64,000 nucleotides of DNA, taken from assembly GCF_032854445.1 (NCBI RefSeq), contig NC_088301.1, positions 24,784,402 to 24,848,401 of the forward strand, written 5' to 3'. Position numbers and translations under genes: made by a program. Positions 1-11,580 of the stretch are shown piece by piece. Each line of letters opens with the position of its first letter. Within the stretch, counting starts at the first letter, position 1. This stretch comes from Liolophura sinensis. Lineage: Eukaryota > Mollusca > Polyplacophora > Chitonida > Chitonidae. The notes beneath the pieces were generated by a model. The model did no database searches, was not told the origin of the DNA, and saw only the letters and a program-made list of their open reading frames with translations.

Positions 1-465
1 TCTGTATCAGTTTCAGAATACAAAGGGAAAGCCCAACTGCAGATTTGGGATAACAATTTAAATTTACCGGTATTAATTACTTATTTCAACAGATGTCAAA
101 TGTGGACATTTTCTGAAAGTAAGCTGAGCAAAAGCTGTCAGATTACTTCTTAGCATATGTAGAAATGGTTGACCTGTCCAAGTCTGATTTGATGAGTTGT
201 GACCCTATTTCTACATAAAGAACCGCAGACGTCTAAGTGACCCATCTACTATGCACATATTGAATGCTCCTCCCACATTAACGTTTGATCCCCTGGTATG
301 CTCTTTATTGCTTCATTCAAACCGAGCACCAAAACGTCTACTGGCGGCAAATCCCATGTGAAAAGGCGTTACTATTCTTTTCCAGATGGGAAATTAACTG
401 CCATCGAGAAATAAAAATATCCGCCAGTGTGTGTGAGTAAAACAAGTACATGTATATGTACTTAC
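1..465 (-). other. L3MBTL intron (partial)
   Basis: Intron downstream of the 466-563 exon, starting with GTAAGT (read on the minus strand). I see no exon, repeat or other feature in it. The next MBT2 exon must lie to the left of the window. Confidence 0.6.
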
Positions 466-3400
466 AGCAGAATGTTGATTGATGAACAGGTGCTTCGGTG
501 CAGCCTGACCACCGCAAAATTTCAGGTAACCTCCCCAATTAAATTCAAAGTCAGTAGTAAACCCTGAAATGGCATCCAAAGAGAAGAGGACTATAATTGT
601 GTGAAAACAGACACTGTGCACAAAGCAGAAAGTACATATGGACCACACAAGTTTTACTATGCCAGGATATGCAGCTTTACAAAGGAGTTTCTAACTATTT
701 GAATCTACAATGAATCTTTGTTCATTTAAATCCTAAATTTATGGTACAGTTTTGAACCTACAATCATATCCACTACCCTATTTCTTCTAATTTTTGGGAC
801 CCCTGATCTGCTCATTTTAGCCAATATATGTGTAATTATAGCAGGAATATTGAGTTTCTTTTTTCTCATATGGTAAGACCACCTAATGAACAACATGCTC
901 ATATATCTTTACTTTTCCAAACTGCTGGTAAACAAATGTAATATTTTACTTTAACTGCTACTAATATCCGTCTCAAAAAATTATAAGAATAAGGGTAAAT
1001 CAATGATAATAAACTGACACAATTCAACATATGTTGTATAAGAATATAAGCTTAGGAAAAATGTAGAAAATAACAAATGGGGAATCCCTTCACTTAGAAG
1101 TAAACGCACCCCATTCATCTGTGAGTGAGTGAGTGAGCAAGTGCTTAGGGTTTAATGTCGCACTTAACAATTTTTCAGTCATATGATGACAACATTCATC
1201 TGTGTACCTTAGCATTAAAAATAATCACATATCCTTGTAATAATATACAAACTATAGTCCAGGCAAATTCTAAAATCAAGCAAACCTACCTCTGGGAGGT
1301 TCAAGTTTCTTTCCGTTTTTCTCACACCACCCCGCAGGGAAAATGTAAGGGTTGTCAGCATTGATCCAGAAGTCGTAGCTTTCGGAGTAGCCATCAAAGT
1401 GCATTCTAAGCCTGAATCCCCTCACTTCCACAATGCTTAACACACAAAACAGGGATTGATGGCTGGGGTCAATCCCTTCACACCTCATACCCACCTTAAA
1501 CCCATTCCTCACCTGAGGAAAAGGCTGTTAAAAATAAAGTCATGTACATAACATCAGCTACTGGCAACATACTTTTTTGGATTTAATTATGTATTCATTT
1601 ACTTGGTGTGATCAACAATTTTTCACTCAGAGTATAGGACGGTAATAGGTTTATGGCTGGAGGAGAACTGGTGACCAGAGAAAACCAAACACCTGCGTCA
1701 GGTATCCAACTTAAAGCCACCCAGCCGAAACAGCGAGAGCTGGATTCCAACAAATATTGTGACAGAACAACTCTTCAAATCTAACTGCTCCTACAAAAGC
1801 ACATGTAAATCTGCTACACTACGCTTAGCAGTTTAGAGATATATTTTGGTGCCTAGCCTACAAGACCACAAGTGAAAATCTCACACAGAAGGTCCATCAC
1901 CACTGGTCAGTCTGGTTTGTGACAGTAAACTAAATACCAAAATACCAAGAACTTCAATATTTTGGATTCCCATGTTTAGCTTATCTAGAATAAGCTGTAA
2001 CATTTTTGAATGGCTGGCATTTGAGCAGTGTGGATCTCATTGCAAATTGCATATATACAGGTATACTTCATGGCATTATTGAAGCACTCATTTGCACAAT
2101 ACAATCCTACAAGATAATAAGTGTATACTGATTAATTTTGCTCAATCTTACTCATACCTCTTTGAAGAGTTTTGTGGGAGCACCAATTGCTTTTTCCTGA
2201 TCAAGATACTGACTCCAAATGAAACCTTTGGGCTTCTTTCCAGGACCTAGGTGAACAACAACCCAGAACAAAACTGTCACAGACTGAAAAATCATTTTCA
2301 ACAAGACATATCACAAACCACAATTCAACAGAATTGATTGTTTTTTGGAAAAATTATGTAATGAAGAAGAATTATCTAAATGTGTCTATAAATACACATA
2401 GAGGATATCCAACAAGTGGCCCTGTAGTATCAAATGTATTTAACAAGATTTCAAAATTTTTGACTTAATAGCTTTGATACTACAGGGTCACTAGTTGGAG
2501 ATTCTGTTTATTCCACAAATGGAAAATAAAAAAAAAGTACAACATTATGCCTCAAATCAGCGAGACTATCTTTTCTTGATTCTCTGCTTCCAACATTTAT
2601 ACGCAACATCAAATATACACCACACTAAAGAGTTCAACACAGAACGGCTTTACTCTCACAAGCTTGGATAGGATTTCTATAGTATCACCTATATACATTG
2701 AAACACAGCAGCAAACAATTGTTTTTAAACACTTGTCAGTCAATTAAAGTCGCAAGAAACCGGTCAGGAGGCTGGTTGCACATGCTTGTGTGTGAGCGCG
2801 TAGTTGAAATTTTATGCCCGTACATGTACCGACAAGAACATCATTTCTAATGCCTGTATGACTACAGTCTACATTTCTTCTGACAATTGTGAGGACTGGA
2901 TTACCCTTATACGACAGTACTTAGCGGATGAATATGCATTGTTTTTATTGTGGTTGTGGATATACATGGATGTTGAAGACTCCATCAAAATGATTGGCTC
3001 CTTGAAAATTGGTGCACTTGACCTGATTTCCATCCTCGATGTACAGTGTTGGATGCAGGAAGTTAAACCAGTACAATAGGCAAGATTTTGACCAGTGTTA
3101 TTTGTGGTTAATGCGGTGGCTGAGGCACGAACCAAGGTGGGAGGAACTGACAATAGAGCTGAGAATGTTAGATATTTCGTGGTGCTGGCTTTCCAAATGC
3201 ATGGTGCATGGTGTTTGTGTGTGTGTGTGGTGGGGGTGGGTGGTGGGTTTCTCGTGCTGGATGGGGGAATACATGGTGATCGCTAACTTTCTGGACAGTT
3301 CGCTTTCTGGCACAGCAGAATTACAGTGGTGTTTGATTTCAGTTAATTCAGTTTATTTTTTATTTGGGGCAAATTAGCATAATGGAAAATTTCCTGTACG

Positions 3401-6400
3401 CTGTATGTTTACGAGTAAAGTAGCTGCAGTGGCTGCATGTGGTGCCACTGGTATTGCTGTTGGTGCGATTTTATACAATAAGTGCGGTTAAAGTTCAGCA
3501 ATAAAATCAGTACCAGATACTGCTACTTGTACACATCTTTTCCCAATATTTAGTGTATTCCCTTCTTCGCGATTGTCTATGTAAACAAAATCTCCGACTT
3601 TCAGTTTGTTCCGGCAATGATTTTGTCCCAAAATGCAGACGACACAATCACGTAGAGAAAAAAAAACAAAAAAAAGAAAACAAAATAGTCTGGTCCTTGT
3701 GTAGCTTTTGATTGGCTGATTTTTTTGAATGAACTTCTGTGAGCCAATCAGATAGCTCTCTCAACACTGTTGACGAAAGGTGGGATACTATATTTATCCC
3801 ACCCCCTTTATCGCATGTCCCGAGTCACATTTATGGGATAAGTATAGATACCGACTTTTTAGACATACATATACCTATAGGTATACTTTTCTTTATATTA
3901 ACTAGTGGCTCATTGCCTCCCTTTAACCTTGCAGGTCGTTCTATTGTACACCCTTCTTCACATCAAGTAAGGTCAACTAACACAGGTAAGATAGCATAAA
4001 TAGAAAGAAACTTCTCTGTTAAAATGAACTTAATTGAGAAATCTTCCCAGTTTTCTTATATGACAAACAGTATAAAGACAGCCAACAAATATCTTGAAAT
4101 GAGATATTTTGTTTGTCAACAGAAAAAAATTAAAAAAAGAAAAAAAAACCAGAACATCTTGAATTAATGCTGATTTTCTTCCACTAATGTCCATGGTAAA
4201 TTATAGTATGTTATAAGTTGCACTCAAGAAAATTTCAGAAGAGAGGAAACACAAGTCTCAGGAAACAACACCTCATTTACTAAACCTCATGAAGACAAAC
4301 TGCTACACATATGCCTGACATAAGGCTGCATCAAACAAGCCAGACCTCTGTTCAAACATGCGACCTAATGAACAGAAATTTTACTAACCTTTGTCACCAG
4401 ACTCTGGAATGGAAATATTAAGCGAATCCAACATCGGTTCTCTTTTCCCTGCATCACCAACTTTCTTTTTCTTCTTTTTTACCACATTGCCATCTTTGGT
4501 CATTTGTTTCTTTAGTGCTTGGTTAGATCTATCCAATAAAAACATGAATTTGATTGACACACTTTTAGGATGTTCAGTTAATTTTTAAAAATTTTTTTTT
4601 TCTTAATGTCAAATGACATAACTGACATAATGTCAATCTTATTAGTTTGTGTATATTTTACTGTGAATATATAATTTATGAAATAATCTCAAAAGATCTC
4701 TACTTGCTAAAAGGAAAAAGCAAAATGCTAGGCAGATGCTGTGGTTTAAGACACACTTACCGATCATTTGAAAATGCTTCAGAACAGGCTTGGGAACAAA
4801 ATTTCCCTGACTTTAAGAATTCATTTTTGTGAAAGTTCCGGCCACAATTTTTGCACCGCTTGCTTTCATCTGGTTTCATTTGACCTGTAAGCAAAGTCAA
4901 TGATTATAAATAAACAACCTCGGTGAAATGAGGCCGAACTTATGATAGGAAGAATCTATTTTTTCTAAAATAATTACATTGAACTTATATCACATAATCA
5001 TGGTAGGGTTAAAAGCTAACATACATGGTTTAAAACATCAATACAGTCAACGAGTCTAATGTTGCCTACCTATAAACCTAGGGGTCAACACAACAGTTAA
5101 ATGTCCTATCACAGGACAGTCATAAACTGGCTTGAAAATTAATTAATGAAGTAGTATATTAACTCCACATCCTCAGTACTTCAGTCATATATCGTGACGA
5201 GACTAGGTTACAACCAGGAAAGTTACGGCCATTGACAAGAGAATGACAACATCCGAAATCAGAGTGAAAAAAAGAGCCCTTTTCATTTATTTATTATTTA
5301 TTTGATTGATGGTTTATGTCATACCAGTACTCAAAAATATTTGACTTATTTGACGGCAGCCAGCATTGTGGTAGGAGGAAACCACCCACAGCCCAGGAAG
5401 AAACCAGGCACAGCCCGGGTGGAAACCCACGACCATGCACAGAAAAAAAAAAAAAACGCTTTCTAAAACGGGGATAAACCACAAAAATCAGTTACACAAG
5501 TAGTATGTACACAACACCTTAATGTGTTTAAAGATATCTTCAATTACTTAACTATGTACACATCATCGGCAGTAGTGCTGTGAAAACAGTCACAATCTAC
5601 TACAGTTGTCTACATAATGTAGTACATGTATATTTCCACATCTCACCATCAGTTGTCTCCGAGGACTCAGCTTTCACAACCTCTAAATGAATGGTTGCGG
5701 GTGTCCCAGTTGAGCCATTTTCACCTGGTTTGTCACTTTTGTTGTCACTGTCAGCTAGCACATCAGTGTCCAGAATCAAGTCATCTGTGATCATCTCCAT
5801 TATACCAAACTCATTTATACGGAACTAATAATTGCAACAAAAACAAAATCACAAATTTATACATTGTACAACCTTTTTACAGGTATAAACAAATAATGGC
5901 CTAGTTTCTGATTTGACACCAGGTTACTCTGATCATAAAACAGGTGTGAGGTACGGGCATGGCATCTCTGATTTTCAAGATATGACACAAACAAATTAAA
6001 TTCATTAAAAGCTCATATTTTCTGTATTCTTATATATATCTGCATATTTAAAATAATGCAAACTGTTCATTACCTATGATGTAACAAGAACCTTTCTGTA
6101 AACTATTTCATTGAAGAAATACATGTATGACTGCATACTGCTTACTTTGAGGTCACTGCCTGGGAGTGTCCCTATACCATTTTCCCAGGTCATGGCATCC
6201 ACGGGGTCGAAGTCCGACGTGGTGCTTGGTGCCTCCTGAGGCGTAACAGACCCTGATGAGACAGTGCTGTCAGGTTTAGAGGCTGGCTCCTGAGCAGTGG
6301 TGCTGTCTTCAGGAGTCTTTTTGACACTGCTGTTGGACTTATCTTCAGCTGGATCCACCCCAGATGAAGCAGACAGTGAAGACTTGGCAGGCTGGAGAGA

Positions 6401-9400
6401 AGTGGGACTTTGTTCTGATTTATGAGGTTGTACAGGAGCTGGTTGAAGTTTCAGAGTTTGATTCTGACCTGATCCTCCTGGGTGTTGGTTCAGGGCAACA
6501 GGTTTCAGAGCTGTGACAGAGTTCACTGTTGAGGGCTGACTTGTTGTACACGCAGTGCTAAACATCACAGGTACCGCTGGTCTTAGCCCTGCTAGGCTCA
6601 CCTGTCCTGACACCATGTTGGCTACCCCTGGCACAGTTTGGCTGGGCTGCCCATGATGGCGGTTGAGAACCATGGGGTGCTGAGGGGCCAGAAGCGGAGA
6701 GGGCTGGGCATGAACTAAGGACAGCTGAGGGGGCTGTGACATACCTGGCCCACTATGCTGGGGAGGCTGGGTCCGTATGATGGACAGGGGTGGTGGTTGC
6801 GATACTAGGGCATTACCAGGCTGAGGGGAGGCCAGAGACTGAGAGCGAACCAGGGACAACTGTGACTGGTTAAAGGTCGCTGACGGCGGAGCTGAAGGAG
6901 ACCTCATGACACCCGGCATTTGTGGTGAAGGAGGTACGACAGACAGCTGCTGAAGTTTGGCAGGGGGCATCTGAAGAGGTTTGAGCTGAGTCCTGGGCTG
7001 TCCCTGGGTGGGGATGACAGACAAATGAGATGGTGAGGAGAGAAGCTGTACCTGTGAGGAGGCAGATTTCCCTGAGGGTCCTGTCGACTGTGTCTGGGAT
7101 TTGCCTATTGGGACTGTCCCTGGGGGAGGTTTAGAGGCAATCAGCTGTTCCTTTCTTTTGGGATGGCTGTCTTTACTGACAGGGTTCGCCTGGCCATTGG
7201 ATGAAGTGACCAGGTCACACTTAGCTGTCACTGCAGAAGCTGGAATGATGGTGCCTTCAACAAACAACAAATGTTAATGATTTTCTACACCGGGCTCACA
7301 TTTTACTTTTTTTTTTATTTTCATCTTTGACAGTAATGGTCAAATAATGGTCGACAATCAGTGTTTGTTGACAGACTATTATACAATATGTAACATCATA
7401 CAATGTCCTCTAAGTTTCAAATTACATTTAACACATCCTTAATCTGCTAATCCCGTTCATGAATTGTCTTGCTAAAGAAATGTATAACCATGATTTGTTG
7501 TGGGGAAGCTTAACTGAGTACCCTGTGTCTTTACACTGAATGTTAATTCCCAGATGTATGGAAAGTTGGATAGTCAGCACCTGTCACCTGGCTCTCAGTT
7601 TGATTGGATACTCTCTCTTGAGTGAAGCGGTGGTGGAGTGGCCCACAAACATGGCAGAAATGTTGTCTGGGGTTGGCCAGTTACAGTAAGTTTCAAAAAA
7701 AAAAAAACAACCATTCTGAGAGTATGTCTAGAAAACTGTCAAAAGTCCACAACAGGAAGTTGATCTGCAAATCATCACAGTGAATCCATGCACCAAATTT
7801 CAATTAAATTTTTGTTAAGCCTTTAGCACGGCAACATTACATGTGTATCTGGAGCAGGGTTGTCTACTTTTTTGAAAGTTCTTGTCCACTTTAGTTAGAA
7901 AACAAATTAGCCTTTTTTGGTCTGTTTTATTTCAGGACTCACCTGCTAATGGATGGATCCCGGACACCACCTGACTACCTGCCATGGCCATGGGTGTGGA
8001 GGCTACCTGTGAGGTGTGAGCATGTGACTGAATCATAGGCTGCACCGACATAGGGTGCACCATCTGTAGAGTCTGGGATGGAATGGGCACGTTGGACCTG
8101 CCTCCCATGGTCACCATACCTGTAGGCCTGAACGAAATGCCTGTCACTTGACTGACTGGACACAGATTGGGGCCATGGGCCATTCTGAACTGGACAGGTC
8201 GTGGGTTGGGTATCTTAAGTTGGGTCATCCCCTGAGGCATGTGAGGTGCGGGGGACATCTGCCCAGCCATAGATGTGTGCACCATATTACCTACAGGTCC
8301 TGTAATGTACAAATTCATATGTAATGTTTGCTCTGTTGAATGTCACAATGAAGAATTTCTCACTAATGCAATTGCAGTCACTTTTACGCGTGGAGTAAAC
8401 TGGAGTACCAGGGGTAAAGCAATGACCTCTACAGTATTAACGACAAACTTTCCCACGTGTGACTGTCCACTGCTTCTTGTAATCAAGACCTCAAGAACAG
8501 TGAGACAGGAGAAACTGGCAAGTACAATGCCTAAGGACGGAATTGAACTTGCACCCGGAGTAATCACAATTATTTGTAATTTGTAAAAAGTGATTTTTTC
8601 TCATAAGTTTAACTGAATTCTTTTCCTTCAGTTATAATAAGAGACAACCACACTGCCTTTCGGAGACACTTGGAGAATTACCGTGGCACAACAAATGGAG
8701 CTTATAAATGTGACTTACCCTTAACCATTGTTACACCAGGAGAAAAATTAGCTGTATTTGAGCCATCACCCTGACCACCTGTCTTCAAGTTAATCACACC
8801 TAAAGTTCAACAAAACAATCACATACATGTAAATCACATCATGTTACTCCAACCTAACAAGTAACACGTCACAAACTACAGTTTTCTCAAATCGATATAC
8901 ATGCATTTCTTTTCTGTAAATGATATATCAGAAAAATTATACATCAAACAAGTTCAAACTAACTAAATTACTTACCATGGTTGCTCAACCCTTTTTCATG
9001 TAAAACTGCAAATTTATTTCTAATTTCAAGTCATACCCGTGACCTCATTGAAGATGGGCTTCAAACAACAATCGCACTCTGACATGTGATGAAAATTTGC
9101 ATAAATCAGAATTCACTCAAAATTTAACAGTGATCTTCAACCTGAACAACACTTATATACCTTAATTTTAAAATAAATAACTATTTACATGTACATCTTT
9201 AACTTTTTCTGTACTTATTAACGTTAAGCTATCGGTATTGAAGAAACAACAGCCTACAACAGTGTAATAGAAAACTCCTTGTTAATATTAATATGAAACA
9301 AATACATTTCGCAAGAAGATATATATGTCCTTAACCAGTGAGCTTAATGTTAGGAAAACAGATTGTGCAGACAGTGGCAAGTCTGCACGTGCATTTTCAG

Positions 9401-11518
9401 GTGGTTAGATCAATTAGTAACAGCTACATGTACAACACATGCACTAGTTATAACCTATTTCAACACAGAAGCTTGATGCAGGTGTAGCATGCATCAATCA
9501 GCAGTACATAACATAATCTTGCGTGGAGTAAAGCTCTGCATGCGAATACCACAGTAATTCCCACCCTTTTACCTAACTGTGAAGAAGTGAAGATGAAAAT
9601 TAAATGAAACGATTAAGGTTACAGATAAAATATTTTTTCTCTTCTTTGCTACATGTACATATGTATGTTTCGTCACATGTAATTTTTAGTTTTCCTTCCT
9701 CCAGGGATAAAAAAAAAAAAACTTCCCTTGACACAGAAAAAAAAACTATGATTAAGCCATACAGTGTTACATAGCCTAGTTTTCCCTGCAAATTTGGCAC
9801 AATGCCTTTATACCAGTCACAGTTGGTGTTAATATTGCTCTTGTAAGTTGTAAGACTAACAAGTTATTGTTCTGGCCCTTGTTCCTAGGCTATGGTGAGT
9901 TTAACTACCATGACATCACAAATGAAACACTCATGTTTCAATGGTAGCAACAATCAATTTAGCCTACGATCACTTTGTTGAACTGGCCAACATTTCACAA
10001 TAAAGTTGTGAGTCTCAACTCTCGTCTTAGGGTGAAAGATATGACATTCAGATTTCACAAATTCATTCTATCTAAGCCTTATCACGTGCTGGGTGGCAAA
10101 AATAACAGCATAAATCTTTTTTTTTCACCAAAGATTTTATCCTTTTGAATGTAACAATAGTAACCTTTGCCATAATATATCTTCAAGTGTTATTTTTTTT
10201 TAACGTTACTGGTATTTTTGGTAAATATTCCCATCAACTTGTCTCCTACCACAGCCGCAAAAGTCTCCATTACACAGATAAAAGCTTACCTTTTCCAGAT
10301 ACTGTGAATAAAAACAACGTTATTTTGTACTCTTGTCTCCTGGAAACCTTACTACACACTACTACACGTCTCACAAGGATATTTTGTTATTATGATTATT
10401 ATTCAATCATCTCGGGAGATCATATCAAACATCTCTTGATGTTGCAATTTTTGTTAAGAAGCTCTGAATTTTAATCATGCAGCCATTGTACATGTACTTA
10501 TCTTTAAGAAAATTTAAATTCCATATACACATATATTTTAACTTATGTCAAAAGATATCATTTAAAAAAAAAAAACAGAACATGACAATTCTCATGACGC
10601 CAACAAACATCACATCTGAGGGAGAATATAAGTTAAAGTAGCTATGATTAGTGTTATACAAGCCTAATACCGTGTATGTTCATTATGCCTACCAACAATT
10701 TTTTTTTCCTGAAATTCTGATCTAAGTTTTTTCAAATATCTTTCTCTTAGTATTAATATGTTGAAAATGCCTACCGCTAAATGCCAGAAAAAGCATTTCC
10801 CACCAACCTACCCAAATTTTTATGATATGGTTTGGATACACCTGACAAAGATGTTTTTCAAGATGTCCTAAATATCATCAACAACACAGACGTTTTTCAG
10901 GATGGCCTAAATATCCTCAACAACACAGACGTTTTTCAGGATGGCCTAAATATCATCAACAACACAGATGTTTTTCAGGATGTCCTAAATATCATCAACA
11001 ACACAGACGTTTTTCAGGATGTCCTAAATATCCTCTACAACACAGACATTTTTCAGGATGGCCTAAATATCATCAACAACACAGACGTTTTTCAGGATGG
11101 CCTAAATATCATCAACAACACAGACATTTTTCAGGATGGCCTAAATATCCTCAACAACACAAGTCACTTTGAAATAATCCTTAAACGAGAAAATGTTATA
11201 CAGCAAACTGTCGAAGGAGGGGAGCGGGCATGTATAAGAAAACAAATCCAAACTACACTATAGTCAACCAACTATGTATTAGCAAAAAGATGCAAAATGT
11301 CCTGACTTACCATTAGATATCGTCAGGCTGATTGCACCAGGGAAGTTACTGGATGTGACAGGCATGGCTCCGGTGGACAGAGGTAACACTGTTTGATGTT
11401 GAAGAGGAGGATGAGACTGCTGGTTTGACGTCGCCATGTCGTTTTCCAGTTTCGCCTTCTTTATAGGGGGCTGTGAGAGGGCATCACCTCCACTTGACGG
11501 GACAGGAACACTGGCCAT
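466..11518 (-). CDS. L3MBTL: L3MBTL-family MBT-repeat chromatin protein, N-terminal 873 residues (continues off the left edge)
   Basis: Ten coding exons on the minus strand join with every phase consistent (total 2619 nt): 11311-11518, 8719-8799, 7943-8299, 6146-7254, 5647-5824, 4761-4884, 4389-4528, 2158-2246, 1290-1524, 466-563. All have AG acceptors and GT donors. The start is the ATG at 11518, just downstream of a polypyrimidine-CAG acceptor at 11581. Domain order: low-complexity Pro/Gln/Ser region (about 1-560), TLPGSDLK motif (about 578-585) followed by RINEFG, FCS zinc finger (C655, C658, C674, C678), Lys-rich linker, MBT repeat 1 (about 740-840) and the beginning of MBT repeat 2. Family members bind mono- and dimethyl-lysine on histones in the nucleus and compact or repress chromatin. 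The TLPGSDLK/NEFG block and the MBT1 sequence match human L3MBTL3 closely from memory, so the gene belongs to the L3MBTL1/3/4 group. The remaining MBT repeats, C2HC finger and SAM domain should lie left of position 1. Confidence 0.92.
1118..1200 (-). mobile_element. SINE fragment (family D 3' end)
   Basis: The GAGTGAGTGAGTGAG run followed by a GGGTTTAA and CAATTTTTCAGTCATATGATGAC block matches the 3' end of the SINEs at 18541-18907, 19076-19311 and 63511-63771. It lies in the intron just after the MBT1 exon. Confidence 0.65.
1290..2246 (-). CDS. L3MBTL: L3MBTL exons for MBT repeat 1
   Basis: Two exons (2158-2246 and 1290-1524) encode the first MBT repeat. The first gives the extended arm (FIWSQYLDQEKAIGAP, TKLFKE). 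The second gives the barrel core with NGFKVGMRCEGIDP, MHFDGYSESYDFW, and AGWCEKNGKKLEPP. The WCEKNG and HFDGY signatures are characteristic of MBT repeats. The exon at 466-563 (FNWGGYLKFCGGQAAPKHLF) starts the arm of MBT repeat 2. In the human three-MBT proteins the methyl-lysine pocket is in MBT2, whose core lies outside this window, so binding residues cannot be judged here. Confidence 0.92.
1575..1745 (-). mobile_element. Degenerate SINE with shared 3' tail
   Basis: On the minus strand the sequence ends in a diverged version of the AGTGAAAAATTcTTGA ... ACACCAAxxAAATgAAT tail seen in the other SINEs of the window. The 5' head is not recognisable. Confidence 0.45.
2408..2499. mobile_element. 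Short palindromic MITE-like element (92 bp)
   Basis: Left end TCCAACAAGTGGCCCTGTAG and right end, read in reverse complement, TCCAACTAGTGACCCTGTAG form about 34-bp imperfect inverted repeats around a short AT-rich centre. No coding capacity. It sits in the L3MBTL intron between the exons ending at 2246 and 4389. Confidence 0.7.
3405..3491 (+). CDS. Possible 28-residue microprotein ORF (unsupported)
   Basis: ATG to TAA ORF of 28 codons. It encodes a small, Ala/Gly/Val-rich hydrophobic segment (AAVAACGATGIAVGAILY) flanked by Lys, which would fit a single membrane span. AATAAA follows at 3500-3505. An upstream out-of-frame ATG at 3382 lowers the case. It lies in an L3MBTL intron on the opposite strand. 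I do not recognise the family, and it may be chance. Confidence 0.15.
   Translation: MFTSKVAAVAACGATGIAVGAILYNKCG
4761..4884 (-). CDS. L3MBTL: L3MBTL exon carrying the FCS-type zinc finger
   Basis: The exon reads RCKNCGRNF, then KFCSQACSEAF, giving the Cys-x2-Cys ... Phe-Cys-Ser-x2-Cys arrangement that defines FCS fingers (residues 655-678 of the predicted protein). This finger occurs in Polycomb-group and MBT proteins such as Drosophila L(3)mbt and Sfmbt and human L3MBTL2, where it contributes to RNA or protein contacts. The exon enters with two bases completing a Gly codon and leaves in phase 2 (CG|A, Arg) into a Lys-rich exon at 4389-4528 that resembles a nuclear localisation signal. Confidence 0.9.
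5285..5440 (-). mobile_element. Truncated SINE (family A), degenerate
   Basis: Carries the TTATTTGATTGATGGTTTA tail, a diverged TACTCAAAAATATTTGAC block, CCAGCATTGTGGTAGGAGGA and CCCACGACCATGCACAG, matching the 3' two-thirds of the full copies at 15654-15923 and 19382-19646. The tRNA-like head is missing. Confidence 0.7.
6146..7254 (-). CDS. L3MBTL: L3MBTL large exon: Pro/Gln/Ser-rich disordered region ending in the TLPGSDLK motif
   Basis: This 1109-nt exon encodes residues about 216-585. Nearly all of it is low-complexity sequence rich in Pro, Gln, Ser and Leu, with repeated short phrases such as SLVRSQ, SIIRTQ and SLVHAQ spaced 20-30 residues apart. The last 15 residues switch to the conserved block TWENGIGTLPGSDLK, after which a phase-0 donor leads to the exon beginning FRINEFG. 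The human L3MBTL3 counterpart block lies near its N-terminus, so most of this region is lineage-specific extension. No catalytic or DNA-binding motif is visible in it. Confidence 0.88.
8335..8575 (-). mobile_element. Degenerate tRNA-derived SINE
   Basis: Read on the minus strand it has a B-box-like GGGTGCAAGTTCAATTCC near its 5' end and a diverged AGTGAGAAATTCTTCATTGT near its 3' end, the position where other SINEs in the window carry AGTGAAATATTCTTGAG. No clear A box remains. Confidence 0.45.
8800..11310 (-). other. L3MBTL intron between coding exons 1 and 2
   Basis: AT-rich intron of about 2.5 kb. Apart from the 39-bp minisatellite at 10849-11160 I see no gene or recognisable mobile element. 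Confidence 0.7.
10849..11160. repeat. 39-bp minisatellite, 8 copies
   Basis: Exactly 8 tandem units of 39 bp (312 bp), each reading GATGTTTTTCAGGATGGCCT then AAATATCATCAACAACACA with a few substitutions. Because 39 is a multiple of 3, a plus-strand ORF of 143 codons (10832-11263) runs through it as repeats of NTDVFQDGLNIIN. Most differences between units change the amino acid (G/V, I/L, V/I), so there is no sign of protein-level constraint. Confidence 0.95.
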
Positions 11519-11580
11519 ACTTTAGGAGAAATTCCTTGGCTGCATCCAACCAGTTATTCCTGAATGTACATAATATCTAA

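Noticed and set aside
10832..11263. 143-codon repetitive ORF
   Set aside because: Explained by a tandem repeat whose unit length is a multiple of 3; unit differences are mostly amino acid changing.
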